Numbered from the stretch's first letter, positions 23,154 through 32,509 are shown. The stretch is DNA of 64,000 nucleotides from Gluconacetobacter dulcium (GCF_014174165.1 NZ_JABEQN010000018.1:1-64000), one strand, 5' to 3'. Notes: generated by a model from the letters alone, not told the origin. Numbers and translations are program-made.

Positions 23154-25727
23154 TCAGAACCTCAAGCGATCGCGCCAGAAGGTCTTGGCGATTTCCAGCA
23201 CGACCAGCACGGTGGCCGCCGCGCCGATGCTCAGGCCCAGATCGTGCCAATGCAGGGGGGCGAAGCGGAAGAGGTTCCGGACGGCCGGCACCAGCACGCT
23301 GGATGCGAGGACGGTGGTCATCGTCCCGAGAATCCAGAGCAGGGTGGCGTTGGGCCGCCTTATGGCCGTGACCAGGGAGGTGCTGAACGACCGGTTCACC
23401 AGGATCAGGCTGACGATCGAGAGCACCAGCGAGACGAAGGTGAGGGCGCGCGCTTCTTCGGCCGGCATGGCGCGCTGGGTGGCGACCAGGAAGAGCCCGC
23501 CGACGAGGAGGAAGACCAGCAGGCCCTGGAGCAGGCTCCAGATGATCAGCGGCCGCGAGAACAGGGGTTCGGCGGGCGGGCGGGGGGGACGGCGCATGAT
23601 GTCGTCTTCTTCGGTCTCGGCCTCGAAGGCCATGGTGCAGACCGGGTCGATGATCATCTCGAGGAAGGCGATGTGGATCGGCGAGAAGATGAGGGGATAG
23701 TCCAGGACCAGCGGCAGCAGCGCCAGGCCGGCGATGGGCACATGCACGGCGAAGACGAAGCCCATCGCCTTGCGCAGATTGTCGTAGATGCGCCGCCCCA
23801 GGCGGATGGCGGTGACGATGGAGCTGAAATCGTCATCCAGCAGGACGATCGCGGCGGCCTCGCGCGCCACGTCGGTGCCGCGTCCGCCCATGGCGATGCC
23901 GATATGCGCGGCTTTCAGCGCCGGCGCGTCGTTGACGCCGTCGCCCGTCATGGCGACGGTCTCGTCGCCGGCTTTCAGGGCCTGCACGATCCGCAGCTTC
24001 TGTTCCGGCATGATGCGGGCGCAGATGGTTGCGGTGCGGAGATGCTCCCGCAGGGCGGGTTCGGCCAGCGTTTCGATGGCGGCGCCGGTCAGGATGGTTG
24101 CGCCATTGTCGATCCCGGCCGCGCCTGCGATGGCACGGGCGGTTTCCGGGTAATCGCCGGTGATCATCATGACGCGGATGCCGGCCGACCGGCAGTCGCG
24201 CACCGCATCCGGCACGCTGGGCCGCAGGGGATCGGCAATGCCGACGAGGCCGAGGAACTGGAACGTGAAGCCGTGTGGGGTTTCGGGAAAATCCGTTCCT
24301 TCGAAGGAGGCTTTGGCGACGCCGAGGACGCGGAGACCTCTGGCCGCCATGGCGTCGAGGGTCTGGCCGATGGCGGCGCGGCGTGTGTCGTCCAGATGGC
24401 AGAGTGCGGCGATGGCTTCCGGCGCGCCTTTCGCGGCGACCACGCAGGAGGGCTGTGCGGCGTCGGGCCGCCAGACCTGTGTGACGGCCAGCAGGTCGGG
24501 GCGCAGGCCGTAGGTGCGTGCGAGGGTCCAGCCCGACTGTGTCGGGAGCGGGCGTTCGGGCAGGGCGGTGCGGGCGAAATCGTGGAAGGCGGTTTCCATC
24601 GGGTCGAACGGCTGGGGGGCGCTGGCCAGCAGGCCGTGGAAGGCCAGGGCCTGTGCCTGCGGAGAGAGGGCCGTCAGGGACGCGGGTGGGGCCATGGTTT
24701 CGCCGTCGCTGACCCGCAGTTCGGCAATTGACATGCGGTTCTCGGTCAGGGTTCCGGTCTTGTCGGTGCAGAGGACGGTGGCCGAGCCGAGGGTTTCGAT
24801 GGCCGCCGCGCGGCGGGTCAGCACGCGGGCGCGCGAGATGCGCCATGCCCCCATCGCCATGAACACGGTGAGCACGACCGGAAATTCCTCCGGCAGCATG
24901 CTCATGCCGATCGTGATGGCGGCCAGTACCGCGTCGAGCCAGCCGCCGCGCAATGTGCCGTACAGCACCAGGGCGAGGGCGCTGACCAGGCCGCCGCCGA
25001 TCGCGCAGAGGCGGGTCAGGCGGGCCGTCTGGGCGCGCAGGCGTGGTGGTTCGGTCTCCAGCATGCGGAGCGACTGGCCGATCCGGCCGATCTCGCTGCC
25101 CGAGCCGGTGGCGCGCACTTCGGCGATGCCGCTGCCGCGCACGATCAGCGAGCCGGAATAGACGAAGGGCTGGTCGTCGCCGCCCGGCCGGGCCGTGGGG
25201 GGCGTCGCGGTCGCGACGGATTTGCGCACGGCGACGGCTTCGCCCGTCAGCAGGGATTCGTCGGCGAGCAGATCCTGCGCGCGCATCAGCAGCGCATCGG
25301 CCGGGACCCGGTCGCCTTCGGCGAGCACGATGAGGTCGCCCCGGACCACTTCGCGGCCGGGAATGCGCTTTCGCGTGCCGTCACGGATGACCAGGGCGCG
25401 GGGGCTCGTCAGGTCGCGCAGGGCGTCCAGCACCCGTTCGGTCCGGGTTTCCTGAATCACGGTGATGGCGATGGAGACGCAGGCGAAGGCCAGCAGGATC
25501 AGCGCCTCGTGCAGGTCGCCCAGCAGGAGATAGATGCCGCCGCCGACCAGCAGCAGGGCGAGCATGGGCTCGCGCAGGACCTCGCGCATGATGGCCAGCG
25601 GGGTGCGGCGTTCCTGGCGCGGAAGTTCGTTGAAGCCGTCGGTCTGCAACCGGGCCTGGGCTTCGTGCCCGGTCAGGCCGGCAAGCGCGTCGGAGGGAGG
25701 AAGGGGAGCGTCTGCCGGCTGGTCCAC
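23154..25727 (-). CDS. Cation-translocating P-type ATPase (P2 type)
   Basis: An 857-residue membrane ion pump resembling Ca2+/Mn2+ P2A ATPases. The actuator motif is LLTGEAV and the membrane ion-site motif is PEEFP (where SERCA has PEGLP). The phosphorylation motif is CTDKTGTLTE near residue 321, the hinge is MTGDGVNDAPALKAAHIGIA, and ten membrane helices are expected. The N-terminal cation-ATPase domain (LTGHEAQARLQTDGFNELP) is present and no heavy-metal-binding CXXC domain occurs. It is convergent with the small secreted-protein gene. The transported ion cannot be fixed from sequence; calcium or manganese efflux is the family default. Confidence 0.93.
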   Translation of the reverse strand: MDQPADAPLPPSDALAGLTGHEAQARLQTDGFNELPRQERRTPLAIMREVLREPMLALLLVGGGIYLLLGDLHEALILLAFACVSIAITVIQETRTERVLDALRDLTSPRALVIRDGTRKRIPGREVVRGDLIVLAEGDRVPADALLMRAQDLLADESLLTGEAVAVRKSVATATPPTARPGGDDQPFVYSGSLIVRGSGIAEVRATGSGSEIGRIGQSLRMLETEPPRLRAQTARLTRLCAIGGGLVSALALVLYGTLRGGWLDAVLAAITIGMSMLPEEFPVVLTVFMAMGAWRISRARVLTRRAAAIETLGSATVLCTDKTGTLTENRMSIAELRVSDGETMAPPASLTALSPQAQALAFHGLLASAPQPFDPMETAFHDFARTALPERPLPTQSGWTLARTYGLRPDLLAVTQVWRPDAAQPSCVVAAKGAPEAIAALCHLDDTRRAAIGQTLDAMAARGLRVLGVAKASFEGTDFPETPHGFTFQFLGLVGIADPLRPSVPDAVRDCRSAGIRVMMITGDYPETARAIAGAAGIDNGATILTGAAIETLAEPALREHLRTATICARIMPEQKLRIVQALKAGDETVAMTGDGVNDAPALKAAHIGIAMGGRGTDVAREAAAIVLLDDDFSSIVTAIRLGRRIYDNLRKAMGFVFAVHVPIAGLALLPLVLDYPLIFSPIHIAFLEMIIDPVCTMAFEAETEEDDIMRRPPRPPAEPLFSRPLIIWSLLQGLLVFLLVGGLFLVATQRAMPAEEARALTFVSLVLSIVSLILVNRSFSTSLVTAIRRPNATLLWILGTMTTVLASSVLVPAVRNLFRFAPLHWHDLGLSIGAAATVLVVLEIAKTFWRDRLRF

Positions 25728-25945
25728 GGAAGCGGTCTCCTGTCGACGGGACGCGACGCGGCGCCTGGGCCTGGCGGTCGTTCAGCCGCGATCGGCTGCA
25801 CCCGCGAAGAGCCAAGCGCGCGATCCCGTGCCGGGGATGCCGTGGAGGGAAAAAAAACCGTCGCGGGGCAGCCCCATCGAGGAAATGGGGATCTCGCGGG
25901 TTGGAAGAGAAGAGGCGGAGGCTGTTTGAACGCGCGGTCTGGTCC

Positions 25946-26932
25946 TCAGCGCTTCCGACGCAGGGTGACGAGGAGTGCGCCCATGCCGGCGGCCAGCGCG
26001 GTGCCGGTGAGGATCGTGCGCAGGGTGGTGGTCAGCAGTACCGGCATGGTGCGACGGCTGAGATGGTCGAAGGGGCCGTGCGCCCCGTGGGCGCCGGAGA
26101 CCGGGGTGAACAGATTGTCCGGTGTGTTGTCCGGGGCAGGGTATTTTTCCAGTTGCTGGTGGTAGGCGTGGTCGGCCTGGCGGCGGTCCAGCAGTGCGGG
26201 GGCTAGGAATGCCGCCATGCGATGGCCGATGCCCGACAGACCTACCCGGACGTCGCGGTGGCGGCCGAAGGCGGCGCGGCTGATCGCCTCGGCCGCGATT
26301 TCGGGCTCGAAGACCGGGCCGGCGGGGCGCAGGCGCTTGCCGGTATGGTTGCGCGTCCAGACGAAGCGCGGGGTGTTGATGGCCGGCAGCCTGACCAGCG
26401 AGAGCAGGATGCGGTCGCCGTCATGCAGGATTTCGGGGCGCAGGCTTTCGGTGAAGGCGCGGATCGCTGCCCGTGCGCCGCTTTCGATGCTGCGCAGCGG
26501 GCGCGGCAGGGAAATGGCGTCGAGATTGACGATGGTGCCGTAGCCGCGTCGCCGCATGCGGATCAGCGCCGTGCGGGTGCCGAAGACGGTGCCCAGGTAG
26601 GTGACCTCGGTCGCGCGGCGGATTTCCTCGGGTGGCAGTTCCACGAACTGGCCGCTGACGCCGGCGCCGGCGCAGTTTACCCACAGGGTGATCGGGCCGA
26701 GTGTCGCTTCGATCTGGTCGGCGGCGCGCTCCAGCGCCTCGGCGTCGGTGACATCGGCGGGGATGGTGAGGGTGCGGATGTGGAGTTCGGCCAGTTCCGC
26801 CGCCGCGTCTTCCAGGCGGGCCGCGTCGCGGCCGATCAGCGCGACGTCGCAGCCGGCGCGGGCCAGGGTCCGCGCGGTCGCGCGGCCGATTCCGGCACCG
26901 GCTCCGGTAATGACGGCGATCTGGTGAGGCAT
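25946..26932 (-). CDS. Short-chain dehydrogenase/reductase-like protein with altered catalytic residues
   Basis: A 328-residue SDR-fold protein. The nucleotide motif is TGAGAGIGRA at residues 9-18, NCAGAG stands where NAGxG is usual, and a C-terminal hydrophobic helix (ILTGTALAAGMGALLVTL) would anchor it to the membrane. In place of the catalytic YxxxK tetrad pair (usually YSASK before A-x-x-AF) the sequence reads ESGAR before AAIRAFTESL: Tyr is Glu and Lys is Arg. The DNA was re-read on the minus strand and supports this. It may bind NAD(P) without normal reductase activity. The downstream half keeps the RxFVWTRNHTG-type tail of membrane SDRs. Confidence 0.88.
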   Translation of the reverse strand: MPHQIAVITGAGAGIGRATARTLARAGCDVALIGRDAARLEDAAAELAELHIRTLTIPADVTDAEALERAADQIEATLGPITLWVNCAGAGVSGQFVELPPEEIRRATEVTYLGTVFGTRTALIRMRRRGYGTIVNLDAISLPRPLRSIESGARAAIRAFTESLRPEILHDGDRILLSLVRLPAINTPRFVWTRNHTGKRLRPAGPVFEPEIAAEAISRAAFGRHRDVRVGLSGIGHRMAAFLAPALLDRRQADHAYHQQLEKYPAPDNTPDNLFTPVSGAHGAHGPFDHLSRRTMPVLLTTTLRTILTGTALAAGMGALLVTLRRKR

Positions 26933-27026
26933 GGGGCGGGCTCCGCTGGGCAGGTCTGTCTGCCGCCCTGTTTGCTCTTGGATCGGGCGCGCCGCAAGTC
27001 GGGGCGGTTATGCCCGGTTATGCGTT

Positions 27027-27605
27027 CTACAGGTATTTGAGGGCCGCGAAGCCGCCGACCAGCACGACGCCGAACAGGGCGGCCACCAGGGTCAGGCGGC
27101 GTTCGATGAAGGACTGGATCGGCGCGCCATAGCGGCGGAGCAGGGCGGCGAGCAGGAAGAAGCGGGCGCCGCGCGTGGCGATGCAGGCCAGGACGAAGGG
27201 CAGCAGCGGAAAATGCGCGGCGCCGCTGGCGATGGTGACGATCTTGAAGGGGATCGGCGTGAGGCCCTTGAAGAGGATGATCGCCACGCCCCACTGGCGG
27301 AACTGCTCCTGCAACGCGATCAGCCGGGCTTCCGCATGGTAGAAATGGATGATCGGCATGGCGACGTGTTGCAGCAGGACGGCGCCGATATACCAGCCCA
27401 GGAGGCCGCCGCAGACGCTGGCCAGCGTGCACAGCGCCGCCAGCGCCCAGGCGCGGTCGCGGTGGGCCAGCACCATCGGCACCAGCAGGATGTCGGGCGG
27501 CAGGGGGAAGACGCTGGCCTCGGCGAACGCGATCACGGCCAGCCAGAGCGGGGCGTGGCGGCTGGCGGCCAGGGAAAGGGTGCGGGCGTAGAGGCGGTCG
27601 AGCAT
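27027..27605 (-). CDS. YqaA-like DedA/SNARE-associated membrane protein
   Basis: A 192-residue polytopic protein of the DedA superfamily (YqaA branch), which contributes to membrane homeostasis and lipid-carrier transport in other bacteria. Characteristic segments are AFAEASVFPLPPDILLVPMV (helix plus re-entrant loop), LLGWYIGAVL, and the late FKGLTPIPFKIVTIASGAA loop with the invariant Pro residues. The frame is open to 27854, but the ATG at 27605 starts directly at the family N-terminus. It is divergent from the sulfotransferase gene and lies beside the SDR-like gene on the same strand, 94 bp upstream of it. Confidence 0.88.
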   Translation of the reverse strand: MLDRLYARTLSLAASRHAPLWLAVIAFAEASVFPLPPDILLVPMVLAHRDRAWALAALCTLASVCGGLLGWYIGAVLLQHVAMPIIHFYHAEARLIALQEQFRQWGVAIILFKGLTPIPFKIVTIASGAAHFPLLPFVLACIATRGARFFLLAALLRRYGAPIQSFIERRLTLVAALFGVVLVGGFAALKYL

Positions 27606-27865
27606 GATCGGTTCGCCATGTCGGATGTCAGGGGCGGGATGCCACGCGTTACAACGCCCGACAAGCGCCGCGTGAGCAAGCGGCGCAGGTTTAATGAAAG
27701 GGACGATCGTGCCGTTTGCCGACATGTCGGTTTCCGCCGTTTCCGGAGCGTCGTGACGTTTCATGGTCTGGCGTGGAAAGGTGCGGGGGCGTTGGCGTGG
27801 GCGAAAGACCGGATCGGGGTACGAAAATCCCGTTTTGGGGAAGAGGGCGCGCATTGGGCGCGGCT

Positions 27866-28702
27866 ATGCATGTGGCCATGATGTCTTCTCATGCCGTTCA
27901 CGTTATCTCCGGCCTCCCGCGTTCGGGATCGACGCTGCTTGCCGCGCTCTTGAACCAGCATCCCGGCGTTCATGCCGCGGGGCATAATACCCCCGTCGCC
28001 CCTATGCTGGTGCGTCTGATGTCGCTGATGAGCGAGGGGGAATATGAGACGGCGTTTCGCGACGGCCAATGGCAGCGGCTTCTGCGGGGAGTGGTCGAGG
28101 GATACCATGCCGGTGCGCACGGCAAACCGGTGCTTGTGGATATCGGCCGCGACTGGTGCGCGCATGTTCCATTGCTGGCCGCGCTGTATCCGGATGCGAA
28201 AATGATCTGCTGCGTCAGGGACCCGGTCTGGATCTTGAACTCGTTCGAGCGTCTCGTCGCCGGTGATCCGCTTCTGCGCTCGCGGCTGGTCCCCATCGCG
28301 CATCGCGCCACGCAACATGACCGGATCGACTACCTGATGTCTCGGGAGGGGGCATTCGGGTACGCATGGCGGCTTGTGAACGAGGCGTTTTTCGGCCCGC
28401 ATGCGGATAGGCTGATGATCGTGGAGTACGATCGTCTGGTCCGCGACCCGCGTGGCGTGCTCGCTGAACTGGAAAAGAGCCTCGGGTTGCCCGCATTCTC
28501 CTACGATACGGAGAATGTGAAGGGGCCGGATGCCTCGATTTTCGACAGCGCGCTTGGTACGCCCGGTCTGCATGCGGTCCGGCCCCGTGTCGCGCCGGTG
28601 AATCGCGCCCTGACCCTTCCGCCGCATATGGTGGAACGGCTCGCGCACCAGATGTTCTGGCGCGAGCCCAAGCTCAACAGGGGGGCGGTCGTCATCGCCT
28701 GA
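27866..28702 (+). CDS. Sulfotransferase family protein
   Basis: A 278-residue cytoplasmic protein with the 5'-phosphosulfate loop GLPRSGSTLL near residue 17 and a 3'-phosphate-binding segment (MICCVRDPVWILNSFERL). A C-terminal EYDRLVRDPRGVLAELEKSL helix follows. These are hallmarks of PAPS-dependent sulfotransferases of the bacterial type. The acceptor is unknown; envelope lipids or glycans are common targets. Three starts are possible (27866, 27878, 27881) and the first is used. The 3' end overlaps the AraC-type gene on the other strand by 11 bp. Confidence 0.85.
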   Translation: MHVAMMSSHAVHVISGLPRSGSTLLAALLNQHPGVHAAGHNTPVAPMLVRLMSLMSEGEYETAFRDGQWQRLLRGVVEGYHAGAHGKPVLVDIGRDWCAHVPLLAALYPDAKMICCVRDPVWILNSFERLVAGDPLLRSRLVPIAHRATQHDRIDYLMSREGAFGYAWRLVNEAFFGPHADRLMIVEYDRLVRDPRGVLAELEKSLGLPAFSYDTENVKGPDASIFDSALGTPGLHAVRPRVAPVNRALTLPPHMVERLAHQMFWREPKLNRGAVVIA

Positions 28703-29693
28703 ATCGGGCCGTGCGCCGCAGTTCGGACGGGTTGAGTCCGAACTGCCTGCGAAAGGCGGCGGAGAAATGGCCGGGGTTGCTGTACCCTAACGCGGCCGCG
28801 ACGCTGAGGATGGAGTCATCGTCGGCGAGCAACAGGCGACGTGCTTCATCCATCCGTTCTTTCTGGAACAATGCGTAAACGCTGCTGCCATACAGGAGCC
28901 GAAAGCTGCGTTGCAGGCGCGAGACGCTCATGCCCGCCTGCCGGGCAAGGCGGTCGAGACGCGGTGGCGCGGCAAGGTCGGCCAACAGACAATCGCGGAC
29001 GGTCTGCATTTGCCGGACCTCGGCGCGGGAAAGGCGTGTCGGGGTTTCGTCCTGCCCGAAAACCTGTTCGACCAGGAGCCCCATGAAAGAGAGACTTCCG
29101 CCCAGCATCTGCAACTGGCTGCCCGGTACCGTGCGGTTTCGTGCCGCCCGCAGGCCGGTGGCCAGTCCCATAAGCTCACGGCCGCCCCGGATCTGGCTGA
29201 AACAATGCCCCGAGCGCAGCCGCCGATCCAGCACGGTCGCATCCTCGGCCGACAGTTCGGCCAGCACCGAGGGGCTGATGGCGATGGTGACGCCGGACCC
29301 TGCCCCGGCCGTCTTGGTGAAGTCGATCAGGCAGCCGGGGCGGTAGGCGACGTAGGCATCGTTGCAGCCGCCTTCGGTGTTGTAGGATGCGAGCCCGTCA
29401 TGGCAGTGGGCTTCGAGCCGCGCGGCACCATCGGTATAAGCCCCGAAATAGATCAGATCGTCGTCGTGGCGGACAGAATAACGAAACGCCTTTTCGGTCG
29501 TGGACTGCCAATACAGAATCCGGATGCCGGTATTCAGGGCGATGAGCTGGGTGTAGGCGTTGAGCGTGACGATGGGGGGAAGCGCATCGGCCGCGCCAGG
29601 GCGGTTATAAACGCTCTCCGCCGAGATCGTGCCGGGGGAATCGTCCGGGCGCTTCGCCTCCGATGGGGTGGTTTTGGGGTTCTGTTCCGCCAT
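28692..29693 (-). CDS. AraC-family transcriptional regulator
   Basis: A 333-residue regulator. The N-terminal ~230 residues are a ligand or oligomerisation domain of the AraC-binding-like type (TLNAYTQLIALNTGIRILYW; YNTEGGCNDAYVAYRPGCLI). The C-terminal ~100 residues hold the two HTH motifs, LDRLARQAGMSVSRLQRSFR and SILSVAAALGYSNPGHFSAA, ending in FRRQFGLNPSELRR. Its gene is convergent with the sulfotransferase and begins right next to the end of a decayed gene (29695). The inducer is not predictable; a role in regulating the sulfotransferase is possible but not shown. Confidence 0.92.
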   Translation of the reverse strand: MAEQNPKTTPSEAKRPDDSPGTISAESVYNRPGAADALPPIVTLNAYTQLIALNTGIRILYWQSTTEKAFRYSVRHDDDLIYFGAYTDGAARLEAHCHDGLASYNTEGGCNDAYVAYRPGCLIDFTKTAGAGSGVTIAISPSVLAELSAEDATVLDRRLRSGHCFSQIRGGRELMGLATGLRAARNRTVPGSQLQMLGGSLSFMGLLVEQVFGQDETPTRLSRAEVRQMQTVRDCLLADLAAPPRLDRLARQAGMSVSRLQRSFRLLYGSSVYALFQKERMDEARRLLLADDDSILSVAAALGYSNPGHFSAAFRRQFGLNPSELRRTARFRR

Positions 29694-29694
29694 T

Positions 29695-29922
29695 TTAGCG
29701 TGTTCCCGCTGTCAGGGCACATCGTCCGACATTGCTGTCGGTGCGCGTCCGCCGGTGGCCGGCGGGCATGGTGAGATCGGGACCGGGCAGCCTCTTTACG
29801 GGAGAGGCGGCGGGAAGGGTACGGCCTGGCTCCATCGGGATTGCGCTGGTGGCATTTTTTCTCGCCTGACCGGGCGTTGTCCGCGTCATGTGCCCGTTGC
29901 CGGCCTCTGGGGTCCGGACCAC
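29695..29922 (-). pseudogene. Degraded paralogue of the small secreted Pro-repeat protein
   Basis: The minus frame gives KNATSAIPMEPGRTLPAAS followed by PVKRLPGPDLT, a GHRRTRTDSNVG block and ALTAGTR. It matches the end module of the protein at 22474 (SNASPVPMETGRTVTAAYPV, PVKGVPGMDLT, GHRETNTGSAVG, ALTAGMR) along about 55 residues, in register. The upstream half (signal, Pro repeat) is missing, so it is a broken copy. Its stop is one base from the start of the AraC gene. It could instead be a short expressed protein, since the frame itself is uninterrupted. Confidence 0.6.
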
Positions 29923-30267
29923 AATACGACGTGGTGGGATCTGGTCCGCGAGCGGTCGCGGGGGCGGCGACAGGGATGGAATGGCCCGTCAGGGAAGTCG
30001 CCCGGTATCCGGCATATCCCTGCGCGGGTGGTCATTCGTCTGGTATCGAACGCGGAGACAGTCATGAACTCGTCCTTGTGGCCGTCGCGCCACAAAGAAA
30101 GATAAATCACTGCCCGGCAAATCAAGAAAAATGACGGCTGGCGCTGCGTGGATACATTGCGTTACTTTTGGGTTTGTATCGAGCGCCTTGTCCGCTTTTG
30201 CTTCTTTGTGGCCATTTCTGCATGGCCAGACATCTTGATTGCGTCAGGCGCGGCGGCCATCAGGGCT
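29923..30267. other. Gap between the degraded gene and the sensor kinase
   Basis: 345 bp with no supported gene. It could contain more of the degraded gene, but no likeness is readable. The histidine kinase stop codon is at the right edge. Confidence 0.4.
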
Positions 30268-31737
30268 CTAGCAGACCAGGGTCACTGTGGCGCGCAGGCC
30301 GTGCGGCATGCGGTTGCCCAGGCGGATGTCACCGCCGAGGCCCCAGATGATGTTGCGGGCGATGGCCAGGCCGAGGCCGGTGCCGCCGGTTTCGCGGTTG
30401 CGGCTGACCTCGGCGCGGACGAACGGCTCGAACATACGGTTCAGGTCTTCGGGCGGCAGGCCGGGACCGTCATCCTCGATCAGGACCGTGACCAGGCGTT
30501 CGCCCTCGTTGCCCGGTTGCGGGGCTTCCAGCGTGACCTGTGCGCCGCCACCGTAGAGGATGGCGTTCTGGACCAGGTTGTTGAGCGCGCGCTTCAGCGC
30601 CACCGGGCGGGCCGCGATCGTGACCGCCGGCGGCGGTTCGGCGAAGCCGATCGCCTCGGCGTGGTCGGGGTGGGTTTCGGCGGCTTCGTCCAGGATGGTC
30701 TGGAGCAGGGCCGTCAGGTCCAGCCGGCCCATCGGTTCGCGCCGCGACGTGTCGCGGCCGAAGGCGAGGGTGGCGGAGACCATGGCTTCCAGTTCGTCGA
30801 GATCGGCCAGGAATTTGTTGCGCAGTTCGTCGTCCTCGACGAATTCGGCGCGCAGTTTCAGCCGGGTGATCGGGGTGCGCAGGTCGTGGCCGATCGCCGT
30901 GAGCATCAAGGTGCGGTCGGTCAGGAAACGCCGGATGCGGCTGGCCATGGTGTTGAAGGCCTGCGCCGCGCGGGCGATTTCCAGCGGTCCGTCCTCGGAC
31001 ATTGGCGGGGCGTTGACATCGCGGCCGAGGGCCTCGGCCGCCGCCGCCAGGGTGCCGACGGGAGCGACCAGCCGCCGCACGCCCCAGACGATGAGTACGC
31101 TGCCGGCCACCGTCATCAGCGCGAAGGCGGTGGGGAAGGTGGGGGAGCGGAACGGGTTGGGTGAGGGCAGGGTGTAGCGGATGGTCAGCCATCGCGTTTC
31201 GTCGGGCAGCAGGAAGGACACCGCCCGGCCGCGCGCACCGTGGGGCAGCGTGCCGAACAGGATCTGCCGGGGCCGCATGTGGGCCGGCAGCGGCGGCAGT
31301 CCCTGGGCGCCCCGGGAGAAGGGGGGCTGCTCGAAGGGCTGGTGCCCGAAGGGGGGGCGGCCCATGTGCATGTGGGCCATCGGGTCGTCGGCCGTCTGGT
31401 CGACCATGGCGGGATCGGGGCCGGGGGTGAGGGTGATGTGGAACGTCGCGGGCGGGTGCAGCGCCGCCAGTTCGGCCGCGCGATTCTCCGGCTGGGTCTC
31501 GACGATCGAGCGGTAGATCATGCCGACATGATTCTGGCTTTCCTGCTGGATCATGCGGCGGTCGAAATCGATGCGGTCGAGCGCGTGGACGCCGAGGCCG
31601 ATGGCCTCGATGATGCCCAGGCCCACGATCAGCAGCAGGCTGGTGCGGGCGGCCAGCGAGCGGGGCAGGAACCAGCGGAGCATGCGGCGGGGAAGGGCAC
31701 GCGCTTCGGCGGCCGGCCCCGGATCGGCGGCGTTCAT
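30268..31737 (-). CDS. Sensor histidine kinase with a His/Met-rich periplasmic loop
   Basis: A 489-residue EnvZ-type inner-membrane kinase. The first membrane helix is SLLLIVGLGIIEAIGLGVHA. A periplasmic region of about 150 residues contains DDPMAHMHMGRPPFGHQPFE, and the second helix is FALMTVAGSVLIVWGV. A HAMP domain, the phosphoacceptor IGHDLRTPITRLKLR (His near residue 290), and a GHKL ATPase domain with NLVQNAILYGG, EDDGPGLPPED and GGTGLGLAIARNI follow. It is encoded 49 bp after the response regulator on the same strand, forming a two-component operon. The signal is unknown; the His/Met-rich loop makes a metal (Cu or similar) a reasonable guess. The regulon is not visible in the window. 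Confidence 0.92.
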   Translation of the reverse strand: MNAADPGPAAEARALPRRMLRWFLPRSLAARTSLLLIVGLGIIEAIGLGVHALDRIDFDRRMIQQESQNHVGMIYRSIVETQPENRAAELAALHPPATFHITLTPGPDPAMVDQTADDPMAHMHMGRPPFGHQPFEQPPFSRGAQGLPPLPAHMRPRQILFGTLPHGARGRAVSFLLPDETRWLTIRYTLPSPNPFRSPTFPTAFALMTVAGSVLIVWGVRRLVAPVGTLAAAAEALGRDVNAPPMSEDGPLEIARAAQAFNTMASRIRRFLTDRTLMLTAIGHDLRTPITRLKLRAEFVEDDELRNKFLADLDELEAMVSATLAFGRDTSRREPMGRLDLTALLQTILDEAAETHPDHAEAIGFAEPPPAVTIAARPVALKRALNNLVQNAILYGGGAQVTLEAPQPGNEGERLVTVLIEDDGPGLPPEDLNRMFEPFVRAEVSRNRETGGTGLGLAIARNIIWGLGGDIRLGNRMPHGLRATVTLVC

Positions 31738-31786
31738 TCAGTTCGGGTCATGGGGTCGGGGCATGCGCGTGGGGCATAGAGCGCAT

Positions 31787-32509
31787 TTAGCGGCGTTCAA
31801 CGTCGGATGCCAGCACGTAGCCGCCGCCGCGGACGGTCTTGATCAACTGTGCGTTGCGGCCGTTATCTTCCAGCTTGCGGCGCAGGCGGCTGATGGCGAC
31901 GTCGATCGCGCGGTCGAAGGGGCCGGCCTGGCGGCCGCGCAGCAGGTCGAACAGCATGTCGCGGGTCAGCACCCGGTTGGCACGGTCGAGCAGGGCAATC
32001 AGCAGGTCGTATTCGCCGCCGGTCAGCGCGACCTCGGTGCCGTCGGGGTTGAGCAGACGCCGGCGTGTGGCGTCCAGCATCCAGCCCGAGAAATGGAGGC
32101 ATTGCGTGTGGCCGTCGGGGCCGCGCGTGATGGGGGCTTCGCTCGTGCGGCGCAGGATGGCGCGGATTCGCGCCAGCAATTCGCGCGGGTTGAAGGGTTT
32201 GGCCAGGTAATCGTCGGCGCCCATTTCCAGCCCGATGATGCGATCGGTCTCGTCGCCCATCGCCGTGAGCATGATGATGGGGACATTCGCCTGCTCGCGC
32301 AGCCAGCGGGCGAGCTCCAGCCCGGATTCGCCGGGCAGCATCAGGTCCAGCACCACGATCTGGTAATGGCCGGCCTGCCATGCCTTGCGGGTTTCACGCC
32401 CGTCACGCGCCGTGGTGACGCGGAACATGTTGCGTTCGAGGAAACGGGCGAGAAGATCGCGGATTTCGCGGTCGTCATCGACGACCAGAATGTGAGGCAT
32501 GGGCTCCAT
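31787..32509 (-). CDS. OmpR-family response regulator
   Basis: A 240-residue regulator. The receiver domain has the acidic pair in LVVDDDREIRD, the phospho-Asp in VLDLMLPGESG near residue 56, and the switch Lys in DDYLAKPFNPREL. The C-terminal winged helix carries TGGEYDLLIALLDRANRVLT and AIDVAISRLRRKLEDNG. It is the partner of the adjacent kinase. The start may be MEPM (32509) or the ATG at 32500 (MPHILVVDDD), the latter matching family starts more closely. It is divergent from the PRC-barrel protein gene, which it may control. Confidence 0.94.
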   Translation of the reverse strand: MEPMPHILVVDDDREIRDLLARFLERNMFRVTTARDGRETRKAWQAGHYQIVVLDLMLPGESGLELARWLREQANVPIIMLTAMGDETDRIIGLEMGADDYLAKPFNPRELLARIRAILRRTSEAPITRGPDGHTQCLHFSGWMLDATRRRLLNPDGTEVALTGGEYDLLIALLDRANRVLTRDMLFDLLRGRQAGPFDRAIDVAISRLRRKLEDNGRNAQLIKTVRGGGYVLASDVERR

